NCBI GenBank assembly: GCA_034678415.1
Contig: JAXDBV010000214.1
Coordinates: 1-12,778, forward strand
Length of the DNA stretch: 12,778 bases
Origin: JAXDBV01 sp034678415
Lineage (GTDB): Bacteria > Bacteroidota > Bacteroidia > Bacteroidales > VadinHA17
Reading direction: 5' to 3'
This document shows, piece after piece, positions 7,069 to 12,778 of the stretch. A program made the translations under genes and the position numbers. The notes beneath the pieces were generated by a model. That model searched no databases and was not told where the DNA came from. It saw nothing but the letters and a program-made list of their open reading frames with translations. Every line of letters begins with the position of its first letter. Position 1 is the first letter of the stretch.

Positions 7069-8001
7069 TTGAAAGGATTTGTCATATACAAACATGAGCC
7101 GGTCATCAGGGCTGTGCGAAGGATCATGCGCTGGCAGCTGAGATATGCGCTCGATGTTCTCAAGCATGGAACCAATGATCCCGACCGTACTGTTCACGAA
7201 GTCAGAAAAACACTGAAAAGAATCAGGGCTGTGCTGCGGCTTGTTAGAATGGAGATCGGAGAGGAACAATACAAACAGTACAATATTCACCTGAGGAATA
7301 CGGCACGTAAGCTCGCCCCTCTCCGTGATTTTGCTGTGACGAAAAGTACACTTAAACTGGTGGCAGTACAATCAGGTCATGCTTTCAAAAACGAAATAAA
7401 CACCTTGTCCCGTGAACTGGAGGCTGATTATATCGAAGCTGCCAACAAGCTTTTTAAGGAAAGGAATATTCTTGGCGAGGTGGAAGACGATATCTTACAA
7501 GTGTCAGAACTTCCCAAACAGCTCAAACTGGAGCATGAGGATTTCAGACTGTTTTTCGGAGGACTTGCACAGGTTTACGGGCGCGGACGTGAACGCCTCC
7601 GTCAAACATTGCGCGATCCTTCCATCCAAAATTTCCATGACTTGAGAAAACGGGTGAAGTACCTGTGGCATATCCATCAGATTTTACGACGCTCATGGCC
7701 GAGAATGTTCAACCTGATGAGTAAAACCCTGGAAGAAACATCAGAGAAACTGGGAAACGAACACGACCTGGCCATCCTTTCCCAATATGTTACCAACAGG
7801 TATGAATCTGTACAGAAGATTGAAGAGTTCGACCCTCTCCTTCACTATATCGATGCGTTGAGAGAAACGTTACGCACCGATATCCTCTCCCTCGCTTTCT
7901 ACCTCTATGCAGAAAAACCGGCTGACTTCACCCGCAGGATGCAAAAATACTGGAATATATCAAGGGAAGAACCTGTGAAAAAAAGAAGACGACAACAATA
8001 A
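7069..8001 (+). CDS. CHAD-domain protein (polyphosphate-binding type)
   Basis: 310 residues from TTG 7069. The frame is open further up to TTG 7024 (325 residues), and the first in-frame ATG only comes at 7126, which would cut the first conserved helix (PVIRAVRRIMRWQL). The start is therefore uncertain. The protein is an all-helical, basic CHAD domain with two half-repeats, each opening with the conserved histidine helix: TVHEVRKTLKRIRAVLRLVR (41-60) and FHDLRKRVKYLWHIHQIL (189-206). RKLAPLRD (80-87) and KLGNEHDLAIL (227-237) are the matching second motifs. CHAD domains use these His/Arg/Lys faces to bind polyphosphate and locate to polyphosphate granules. No CYTH domain is fused. The tail is a run of Lys/Arg. 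The gene lies 102 bp upstream of a phosphofructokinase on the same strand. A granule-targeting or polyphosphate-sensing role is family-based inference. Confidence 0.88.
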   Translation: MKGFVIYKHEPVIRAVRRIMRWQLRYALDVLKHGTNDPDRTVHEVRKTLKRIRAVLRLVRMEIGEEQYKQYNIHLRNTARKLAPLRDFAVTKSTLKLVAVQSGHAFKNEINTLSRELEADYIEAANKLFKERNILGEVEDDILQVSELPKQLKLEHEDFRLFFGGLAQVYGRGRERLRQTLRDPSIQNFHDLRKRVKYLWHIHQILRRSWPRMFNLMSKTLEETSEKLGNEHDLAILSQYVTNRYESVQKIEEFDPLLHYIDALRETLRTDILSLAFYLYAEKPADFTRRMQKYWNISREEPVKKRRRQQ

Positions 8002-8042
8002 CGCCAGATTGACGGTAAACAATTGGATCATTTTTCGGTTCC

Positions 8043-8056
8043 CGGAACATGTTCCG
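8043..8056. promoter_or_regulatory. 14-bp perfect palindrome upstream of the phosphofructokinase gene (operator candidate)
   Basis: CGGAACATGTTCCG is fully self-complementary. It ends 14 bp before the -7 element TACATTTG and so covers the -33 region, which itself lacks TTG. The placement suits a dimeric repressor or activator acting on the pfkA promoter. No regulator gene is nearby to name. Confidence 0.45.
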
Positions 8057-8070
8057 ATCCGTTTCCACAG

Positions 8071-8078
8071 TACATTTG
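8071..8078 (+). promoter_or_regulatory. Candidate -7 promoter element of the phosphofructokinase gene
   Basis: TACATTTG matches TAnnTTTG perfectly and predicts transcription from about 8085, leaving a leader of roughly 20 nt before ATG 8104. It is the same octamer as that before the CHAD gene. Confidence 0.55.
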
Positions 8079-8103
8079 ACCATTAATATCAATCATAACA
8101 TTC

Positions 8104-9246
8104 ATGCAGGAGAAGAACAAGCAATCATCAAAACACATTGGAATCCTGACATCGGGAGGTGATTCACCCGGATTGAATGCCGCCATCAGGGCAATTGGAA
8201 AAGCAGCCATCCGCGAATACGGCATGTCGGTCGTCGGGTTCCGTGATGGGTTCAGGGGACTGATGGAGAATCGTACCATTCCCCTTGACAAGAAAAATCT
8301 CTCCGGTATTCTCACCATCGGCGGCACTATTCTCGGTACAAGCCGTCATAAACCCAACAAGATGCCCGTGGGTGGTAAAATACTTGACATGACCGATGTT
8401 ATCGTGGAAAATTACCATGCTCATCATCTCGACTGCCTGATATGCCTTGGCGGTGGCGGTACACAAAAGAATGCTTTTCATCTGCACAAACAGGGACTGA
8501 ACATCATCACGCTGCCAAAAACCATTGACAACGATGTGCCGTTCACGGATGTCAGCATCGGATTTGATACAGCCCTGGGAATCGCCGTTGAAGCGATCGA
8601 CAGGCTGCACAGTACCGCTCACAGTCACCACCGTATCATCATTACCGAGATCATGGGACACCGAACGGGCTGGCTCACACTCGGTGCCGGTATTGCCGGC
8701 GGCGCCGATGTGATACTGATACCGGAAATTCCCTATGATGAAGAAATGGTTGCTGAATCCATTCTTGAACGCAGCCGGAAGGGAAGCTCGTTCAGCATTA
8801 TTGCCGTTGCCGAAGGAGCCATTTCACGAGAGGGAATGAACAAGCTCCAGGCTCTGAAGAAAAAGCTGGAGAAGGAAAAGGACAACAGCGAGAAGGATAA
8901 GATCAAGGAGCAAATGATGATCATTGATATGGCATACACCGGTAAAACGATGGAGCTTGCCCGGCGTCTTGAAACGCTGACAAGGCTGGAGTCAAGGGTG
9001 ACCATCCTGGGCTACCTGCAGCGAGGCGGCACACCGTCGGCTGCCGACCGCCTGCTGGCAACACGGCTGGGAACGGCTGCCGTTGACTGCATCCATAAAG
9101 GGATTTATGGAGTGATGGTGGCTGCCAGTGGCGACGGATTCAAACCAGTACCCCTCGTGGAAGTAGTGGACAAAAGAAAAATGGTTCCTAATAATCACCC
9201 ATGGATTGTAAGCGCAAGAAATGTGGGCACATGCCTGGGCGACTGA
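8104..9246 (+). CDS. pfkA: 6-phosphofructokinase, Gly/Lys-type (ATP-PFK group related to PPi enzymes)
   Basis: A 380-residue cytosolic enzyme for fructose 6-phosphate phosphorylation in glycolysis. GGDSPGLNAAIR (18-29) is the phosphate-donor loop and PKTIDND (138-144) holds the catalytic base D142. R177, MGH (184-186), PEIPYD (207-212) and ESRVTILGYLQRGG (296-309) form the sugar-phosphate site. In E. coli numbering the donor-specificity positions are G104 (here G119) and K124 (here K139). Gly104 is the ATP-type residue, while Lys124 is common to PPi enzymes and to the ATP-using long group, so ATP use is favoured but not certain. Position 103, a magnesium-linked Asp in E. coli, is Gly118 (LGGGGT, 115-120). 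A highly charged Lys/Glu insertion (about 247-272) has no match in E. coli PfkA. It has its own promoter, downstream of the CHAD gene. Confidence 0.93.
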   Translation: MQEKNKQSSKHIGILTSGGDSPGLNAAIRAIGKAAIREYGMSVVGFRDGFRGLMENRTIPLDKKNLSGILTIGGTILGTSRHKPNKMPVGGKILDMTDVIVENYHAHHLDCLICLGGGGTQKNAFHLHKQGLNIITLPKTIDNDVPFTDVSIGFDTALGIAVEAIDRLHSTAHSHHRIIITEIMGHRTGWLTLGAGIAGGADVILIPEIPYDEEMVAESILERSRKGSSFSIIAVAEGAISREGMNKLQALKKKLEKEKDNSEKDKIKEQMMIIDMAYTGKTMELARRLETLTRLESRVTILGYLQRGGTPSAADRLLATRLGTAAVDCIHKGIYGVMVAASGDGFKPVPLVEVVDKRKMVPNNHPWIVSARNVGTCLGD

Positions 9247-9298
9247 TGATACGGACCGTGGCCGGAAACTGACGATATGAAGAATAAGAGACTTTTTT

Positions 9299-10192
9299 TC
9301 AGATCAATGAATCCTCCTCCCATCCCATCCTGATTAGTTCGATCTTGTTCGGATCGGCAGTGCCCAGCCCGTGCCTTGTATCAGCAAGAACAATATGCTT
9401 GGCCGGCGGATTGATCGGGCGATCCTCTCCAAAATACTGTTTCCGCCTCGCCTGGAGTATTCTCAGACCAACCGAATCAACAGCCACCGGATCGAATCCC
9501 ACCAGAAGTCCCTTATAAGGCCAAATGTATTCTTTGCTGAAATGATGAGGGCCCACACCGTGAAACTGTGGTGTCATCATCACAAGGATATTCAGCCGCG
9601 TCTTTCCTTTGACCATGGGATACTGCCACAATGTTGCCAGGTCGGCACATGAATCCGGATGAAGATCCCAGGGCTTGTCGGTGAACATGATGTAGTTTTT
9701 TATCAGGCTTCCCACACCCGACCAGGCATGTGTTCTTAATGGCCTCACATTAATGAGTGCGGTTGAATTCATGAAAACGGGATCCTTCAGTAACCCGCGA
9801 TCCCTGATGCTGATGTTCTCCTCAGTCACCCCGGCCTCCACCACCCTCCTGCGGATGGCCTGCTCCAGTTCAGCCGGTGTGGGTAGATTAGCCCATACAT
9901 TGGTTTTAATACCCACCACATCGCCGGGATGTATCAGCGTACCCCAGGCAGAGCTGACATCGTTCCTGCCGGTCAGCCTCATCACCGCTTTGTCAAGCAT
10001 CTCCTGCATGACATCAGAATCGTATCTGCCATCAGGGCTGATAACCTTATCATCCCTGATAAGAACCACAGGGGTTTTCTGTGTATCACCGGCCAGAAGC
10101 TTCACCGGCAGGTTCAGATAAATGGTGCCAGCAACAGCCGCCAGGGTCCCGTCCTTCAACAGCTTTCTACGGGTAATGTTTCTACGGTTCAT
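9299..10192 (-). CDS. DUF362-type protein with Tat signal
   Basis: 297 residues. The N-terminus has a twin-arginine motif (TRRKLLK, residues 7-13) and a hydrophobic stretch to about residue 33, so export by the Tat pathway is predicted. Tat export usually implies cofactor loading or folding in the cytoplasm. The rest resembles DUF362: GDVVGIKTN (90-98), LINVRPLRTH (146-155) followed by SLIKNYI (162-168), and VGFDPVAVDSVGLRIL (231-246). Unlike many DUF362 proteins it has no ferredoxin-like cysteine motif; only one cysteine (C182) is visible. No enzyme activity is established for this form. It lies 222 bp downstream of the DUF6599-type gene in the same orientation and converges on pfkA across 52 bp without a clear terminator hairpin. 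Confidence 0.82.
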   Translation of the reverse strand: MNRRNITRRKLLKDGTLAAVAGTIYLNLPVKLLAGDTQKTPVVLIRDDKVISPDGRYDSDVMQEMLDKAVMRLTGRNDVSSAWGTLIHPGDVVGIKTNVWANLPTPAELEQAIRRRVVEAGVTEENISIRDRGLLKDPVFMNSTALINVRPLRTHAWSGVGSLIKNYIMFTDKPWDLHPDSCADLATLWQYPMVKGKTRLNILVMMTPQFHGVGPHHFSKEYIWPYKGLLVGFDPVAVDSVGLRILQARRKQYFGEDRPINPPAKHIVLADTRHGLGTADPNKIELIRMGWEEDSLI

Positions 10193-10414
10193 AATCGGAA
10201 TAGTTTTTTTTGTAGATGCATATTGCTTTCCGGTAATAAATCATAATTTACCATCATACATTTTCCCTCTTAACGTGTTTTATGGTTCGGTGTCATCGTT
10301 TGCTCAAACCGGCAAGGATCCATCCCCGTCATTTCTTGTCCAAGCAATCAATGTAACCATCCTTGATGCCAGGTATGAACATGTGTACCGGCACATTATT
10401 TCCGGCCGCTTCGG
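10193..10414. other. 222-bp spacer between DUF6599-type and DUF362-type genes
   Basis: It holds no recognisable gene. On the minus strand a 30-codon frame (10329-10421, GTG start overlapping the upstream TAG) encodes MVAEAAGNNVPVHMF and onward with plausible composition but no identifiable family. An imperfect dyad with 5-bp arms GGTAA/TTACC lies at 10232-10252. I see no perfect -7 element and no terminator hairpin. Confidence 0.4.
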
Positions 10415-11290
10415 CTACCACTGAATTTCGTTCAGGATCTTTTCTGCAGTCATCCTGTCGGGTGAATCATAGATAAGCATAAGCCGGTTGTCTCTCAGCA
10501 GTCCCGCCATCCATTTGCCCCCTTCTTCGCCATAGCAGGGATTGAATCCGTCTTCAATTTCCTCCAGGAGACGAAAATTTTCAAATGCCTGTTTTGCACG
10601 AGGCTCATTTGTAAATTCAATAATGAGCACGAACCAGCGGGTATCCCCGGCAACATATTTGGCCAAAACACACTGGTCCTTCTCCCCTATCCCAAAAACA
10701 TTTTCTTCAGCAATGAATATATAACTGTTCACCCATATATAGTGATGAAAATAGAGGATGCTTTCATCCACCAGTCCTGTTTTCGGCAACCGGTCGATGA
10801 CCGGTGGAATTTTCCCTTCTGCCGGAATATTCGCACTGATATGACCCGCCAGTTCATGAATGGCATCTTTTGATTCGGATGTTTCATTTTCAGCAACAAT
10901 GGAGACATAGTAACGGTCTTTCCAGAAAAGGATGGCACCCTGCAATACCACAGCTCCCTGTCCATAGCTCATATCGATCGTTTGCCTGGCATGAGTATAT
11001 ACACCGAAGGCATTCCTGCTGCTGCCCATATCGAACAGGTCAACAGTGATCGACGGCTGGTTATCACAAACGTAAACCCTGTGCAGCATCTGCCGGAAAC
11101 CATACGAGATGTACAGCTCAGCTCCCCCGTCGATATACTCATACAGTCCTAGCCGGTCGTACATCCGGTCAGTGCTGCTCTTCCAGCCATTAAACGCGGA
11201 AGGAAGAAGACTCGTCATAGTGGTATCAGATGCCCGCATGGAGGTAATGATTATCGATAATAACAGGATAAAGAAAAAACGTTTCACCAT
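10415..11290 (-). CDS. Secreted DUF6599-type protein of unknown function
   Basis: 291 residues from ATG 11290, giving a clean signal peptide (MVKRFFFILLLSIIITSMRA). The frame is open to 11401, but those 37 extra residues put the signal sequence inside the protein and are not credible. The mature part has the pattern I associate with DUF6599: LYEYIDGGAELYISYGF (49-65), MGSSRNAFGVY (88-98) and a later 'YV..VA' strand (127-133), all in a protein of mixed alpha/beta character. No catalytic residues can be pointed to. It is probably periplasmic or surface-exposed. Its downstream neighbour is the Tat-exported DUF362-type protein, and both being envelope proteins suggests a shared task. The family name rests on my memory of the motif. 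Confidence 0.75.
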   Translation of the reverse strand: MVKRFFFILLLSIIITSMRASDTTMTSLLPSAFNGWKSSTDRMYDRLGLYEYIDGGAELYISYGFRQMLHRVYVCDNQPSITVDLFDMGSSRNAFGVYTHARQTIDMSYGQGAVVLQGAILFWKDRYYVSIVAENETSESKDAIHELAGHISANIPAEGKIPPVIDRLPKTGLVDESILYFHHYIWVNSYIFIAEENVFGIGEKDQCVLAKYVAGDTRWFVLIIEFTNEPRAKQAFENFRLLEEIEDGFNPCYGEEGGKWMAGLLRDNRLMLIYDSPDRMTAEKILNEIQW

Positions 11291-11460
11291 GTATGCTCTG
11301 CCTATATACTTTATTCGTTCCAGAATACTATTTGAGCATAAAGATGGAAAATTATTCTGATTTTTCATGGCGTGGTAAATATTCATACAGGTAAACTGCA
11401 ATTCTACAGGAATATTGCTAATTTAAACTGAAAATAAGCAGGTAAATAACGGGAATGTTT

Positions 11461-11574
11461 CTATATAAATATAATGAAATAATAGTTTAATTATATTAAA
11501 CTAATTATTAATATAAATGAATATATATTAAATTATATTTAATATTATATAAATATATTAAATATTAGAGTTAT
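11461..11574. repeat. Extremely AT-rich tract with nested inverted repeats
   Basis: Only 7 of 114 bases are G or C. It contains a perfect 9-bp inverted repeat with 3-base spacer (11483-11503, arms TAGTTTAAT/ATTAAACTA). A second, 8-bp repeat with 5-base spacer lies at 11525-11545 (arms ATATTAAA/TTTAATAT). Further TATTTAAT-like variants overlap it. It lies in the divergent gap between the DUF6599-type and DedA-like genes and must hold the promoter of the latter, though no TAnnTTTG is present. Low complexity favours chance palindromes. Confidence 0.6.
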
Positions 11575-12165
11575 ATGTTCAGGCTTGAAGACAGGCATCT
11601 TTTTTTAATCCGAAACACCGTCAGAGGATTGCTGTGGTTCGTTATGATCGTGCTTGTTTTCCTTCTTGTAAGGAGACTGTTGCCTGATGATTACCAAACC
11701 CTACTGGAGCCCGTCTGGGAAAATTCAGTGCTCATCTACATAATCTTTTTTGTTTCTGAAGTAATATTTGGTACGATCCCCCCGGAGCTGTTCATGATCT
11801 GGGCCTTACGGACCGGAAGTTGGGCCGGTTATGTGCTGATTATTGCATCCTTTTTCCTGATATCCTACTTTGCCGGGATCATCGGTTATTTTCTGGGCCG
11901 TGTCCTGAGGGGAACAGCAATCTACAGGAAGTTAAGCCAAGGGTATTTTAAAAAATATGAAAAATACATTTACAATTACAGTGCCTATCTGATAATTGTC
12001 GCAGCCACCACTCCGGTTCCTTACTCGGCCACCTGCATAATTGTGGGATCCGTTGAGTATCCGTTCAGACGTTTTCTGCTGTATGCACTGACCAGGGTGG
12101 TAAGGTTCAGCGTATACGCCTGGCTCGTTTGGGAGAGTAATGTTATGTTGCACCTGACAGGTTAA
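11575..12165 (+). CDS. DedA/VTT-like integral membrane protein
   Basis: A 196-residue protein with about five hydrophobic segments (roughly 16-34, 51-77, 84-110, 137-158, 165-186). The first loop motif SEVIFGTIPPELFMIWAL (61-78) resembles the 'E....P.PGE' re-entrant region of DedA/VTT proteins. It is followed by AGIIGYFLGRVLRG (100-113), like 'G...GY.iGr..G', and by a second half AATTPVPYSATCIIVGSVEYPFRRF (143-167), like 'R..P..R......aG...m....F'. DedA/VTT proteins are membrane transporters, some of which flip undecaprenyl phosphate or phospholipids. The usual Arg of the second half is replaced here by the TTPVPYS sequence, so the substrate may differ or the assignment may be to a sister group. 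Start at ATG 11575 directly after the AT-rich tract; it is monocistronic. Confidence 0.7.
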   Translation: MFRLEDRHLFLIRNTVRGLLWFVMIVLVFLLVRRLLPDDYQTLLEPVWENSVLIYIIFFVSEVIFGTIPPELFMIWALRTGSWAGYVLIIASFFLISYFAGIIGYFLGRVLRGTAIYRKLSQGYFKKYEKYIYNYSAYLIIVAATTPVPYSATCIIVGSVEYPFRRFLLYALTRVVRFSVYAWLVWESNVMLHLTG

Positions 12166-12174
12166 TTTCTGTGC

Positions 12175-12232
12175 CCGTCTGCCCTGTTGTGGAGCGCAGG
12201 GAAACGGTACTGAGTAAACCGTTGTCAGACGG
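12175..12232. other. Three-way-junction inverted-repeat structure in a convergent gap
   Basis: Three nested perfect stems fill most of the 71-bp gap: closing stem CCGTCTG (12175-12181) / CAGACGG (12226-12232), arm CCCTG (12182-12186) / CAGGG (12197-12201), and arm AACGGT (12203-12208) / ACCGTT (12218-12223). No T-run follows in either direction, so it is not a standard terminator. It could act as a transcript-end structure for both convergent genes. Confidence 0.5.
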
Positions 12233-12236
12233 CGGA

Positions 12237-12778
12237 TCAGATCGTATATTCCTGCCGCAAGGCAGGAACCTCAATATTCTTAAATCCGTCGTCGTGGAGC
12301 ACTGCCGCATACTTTAGCTGTGTATCATACTCCCCGTGCACCAGGAATGTATTCCGGATCAGGCTTTTATCCTGGCATTGCAGGAACTGAATCATCTCCC
12401 TGTAATCGGCGTGTCCGCTGTACGAATCGATTTTCCTCACTTCGGCTCTTACGGGGTATATATTCCCGTGGATTGAAACCTCTTTAATACCGCTGAGGAT
12501 TCTTGCTCCCAGGGTTGCGGGGGCACAATACCCCACAGCCAGGATGGTATTCTTCGGATCGGATATGCTGTTGGCCAGGTGGTGTTTTACCCTTCCGGCT
12601 TCCATCATTCCCGATGCAGAAATGATCACACATGGTTCCTTCCTGTCGTTCAGCTTTTTTGAATCCTGCTGTTTGGTGATGTAGAACAATGTATTGAAAC
12701 CAAACGGATCAGGATCGTTTTCCAGCACATCGAGAAATTCCTTATTAAAACACTCAGGGTGTATGCGGAACACGGTTG
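12237..12778 (-). CDS. Beta-CASP metallo-beta-lactamase-fold nuclease, C-terminal part (5' end outside window)
   Basis: About 180 residues of an open frame that continues past the right edge. A GTG at 12773 is an internal Val, since the frame reads T-V-F-R-I-H-P-E-C-F as in the beta-CASP insert of this family. Conserved features are IISASGMMEAGRVKHHL (motif of the beta-CASP domain), SYSGHADYREM (catalytic His motif) and FLVHGEYD (RMMBL C-terminal motif). The missing left half should hold the HxHxDH zinc motif. Relatives include CPSF-73/YSH1-like and bacterial RNA-processing nucleases, so RNA is the probable substrate. The gene ends 71 bp from the stop of the convergent DedA-like gene, with a folded structure between them. 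Confidence 0.9.
   Translation of the reverse strand, partial: TVFRIHPECFNKEFLDVLENDPDPFGFNTLFYITKQQDSKKLNDRKEPCVIISASGMMEAGRVKHHLANSISDPKNTILAVGYCAPATLGARILSGIKEVSIHGNIYPVRAEVRKIDSYSGHADYREMIQFLQCQDKSLIRNTFLVHGEYDTQLKYAAVLHDDGFKNIEVPALRQEYTI

Noticed and set aside
9247..9298. Terminator between convergent pfkA and DUF362-type genes
   Set aside because: There is a T-run at 9293-9299, but no stem longer than 3 bp precedes it.
11291..11401. 37-residue N-terminal extension of the DUF6599-type protein
   Set aside because: It would bury a clear signal peptide; ATG 11290 starts precisely at it.
1..12778. CRISPR array, tRNA, rRNA, insertion sequence or prophage
   Set aside because: No regularly spaced repeats, transposase- or integrase-like protein, or cloverleaf with anticodon was seen.

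Overview
The window looks like chromosomal DNA of a member of the Bacteroidota, probably a Bacteroidales-like anaerobe or environmental lineage. Three things point that way: a TonB C-terminus typical of the phylum, a family GH97 glycosidase (a family concentrated in this phylum), and several perfect matches to the Bacteroidota -7 promoter element TAnnTTTG a short distance upstream of starts. Coding density is normal. I see no rRNA, tRNA, CRISPR array, insertion sequence or phage gene.

Left part (1-6888). The 3' end of a tonB-type gene (+) meets, across a shared bidirectional terminator, a leftward series of genes. In transcription order these are a YkgJ-type cysteine-cluster protein (separate, 254 bp upstream), a KamA-family radical-SAM lysine 2,3-aminomutase, two different D-Ala-D-Ala-ligase-like ATP-grasp enzymes, a GNAT acetyltransferase, and a secreted GH97 glycosidase. 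The two ATP-grasp genes are 6 bp apart, and the second overlaps the GNAT gene by 4 bp (ATGA). A perfect -7 element and a 15-bp palindrome lie between kamA and the first ATP-grasp gene. This aminomutase / amide ligase / amide ligase / acetyltransferase set is the most interesting item here. It reads as a small pathway that makes beta-lysine, joins it to one or more amino acids, and perhaps N-acetylates the product. The product could be a compatible solute or a small peptide metabolite; the product is inference.

Middle (7028-9246). Rightward, a CHAD-domain (polyphosphate-binding type) protein is followed by a 6-phosphofructokinase. The kinase has an unusual GGGG phosphate-donor loop, where the E. 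coli enzyme has a magnesium-binding Asp. Each gene has its own TACATTTG promoter element, and the phosphofructokinase promoter carries a 14-bp perfect palindrome where the -33 box should be.

Right (9299-11290, leftward). A secreted DUF6599-type protein and a Tat-signal DUF362-type protein lie in the same orientation and are both exported or exportable; their function is unknown. An extremely AT-rich intergenic stretch (7 G/C in 114 bases) with nested inverted repeats separates them from a rightward gene for a five-helix membrane protein resembling the DedA/VTT family.

Right edge. The membrane-protein gene converges on the 3' part of a leftward beta-CASP metallo-beta-lactamase-fold nuclease gene that runs off the window. 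Almost all of the 71-bp gap between them can fold into a three-way junction.
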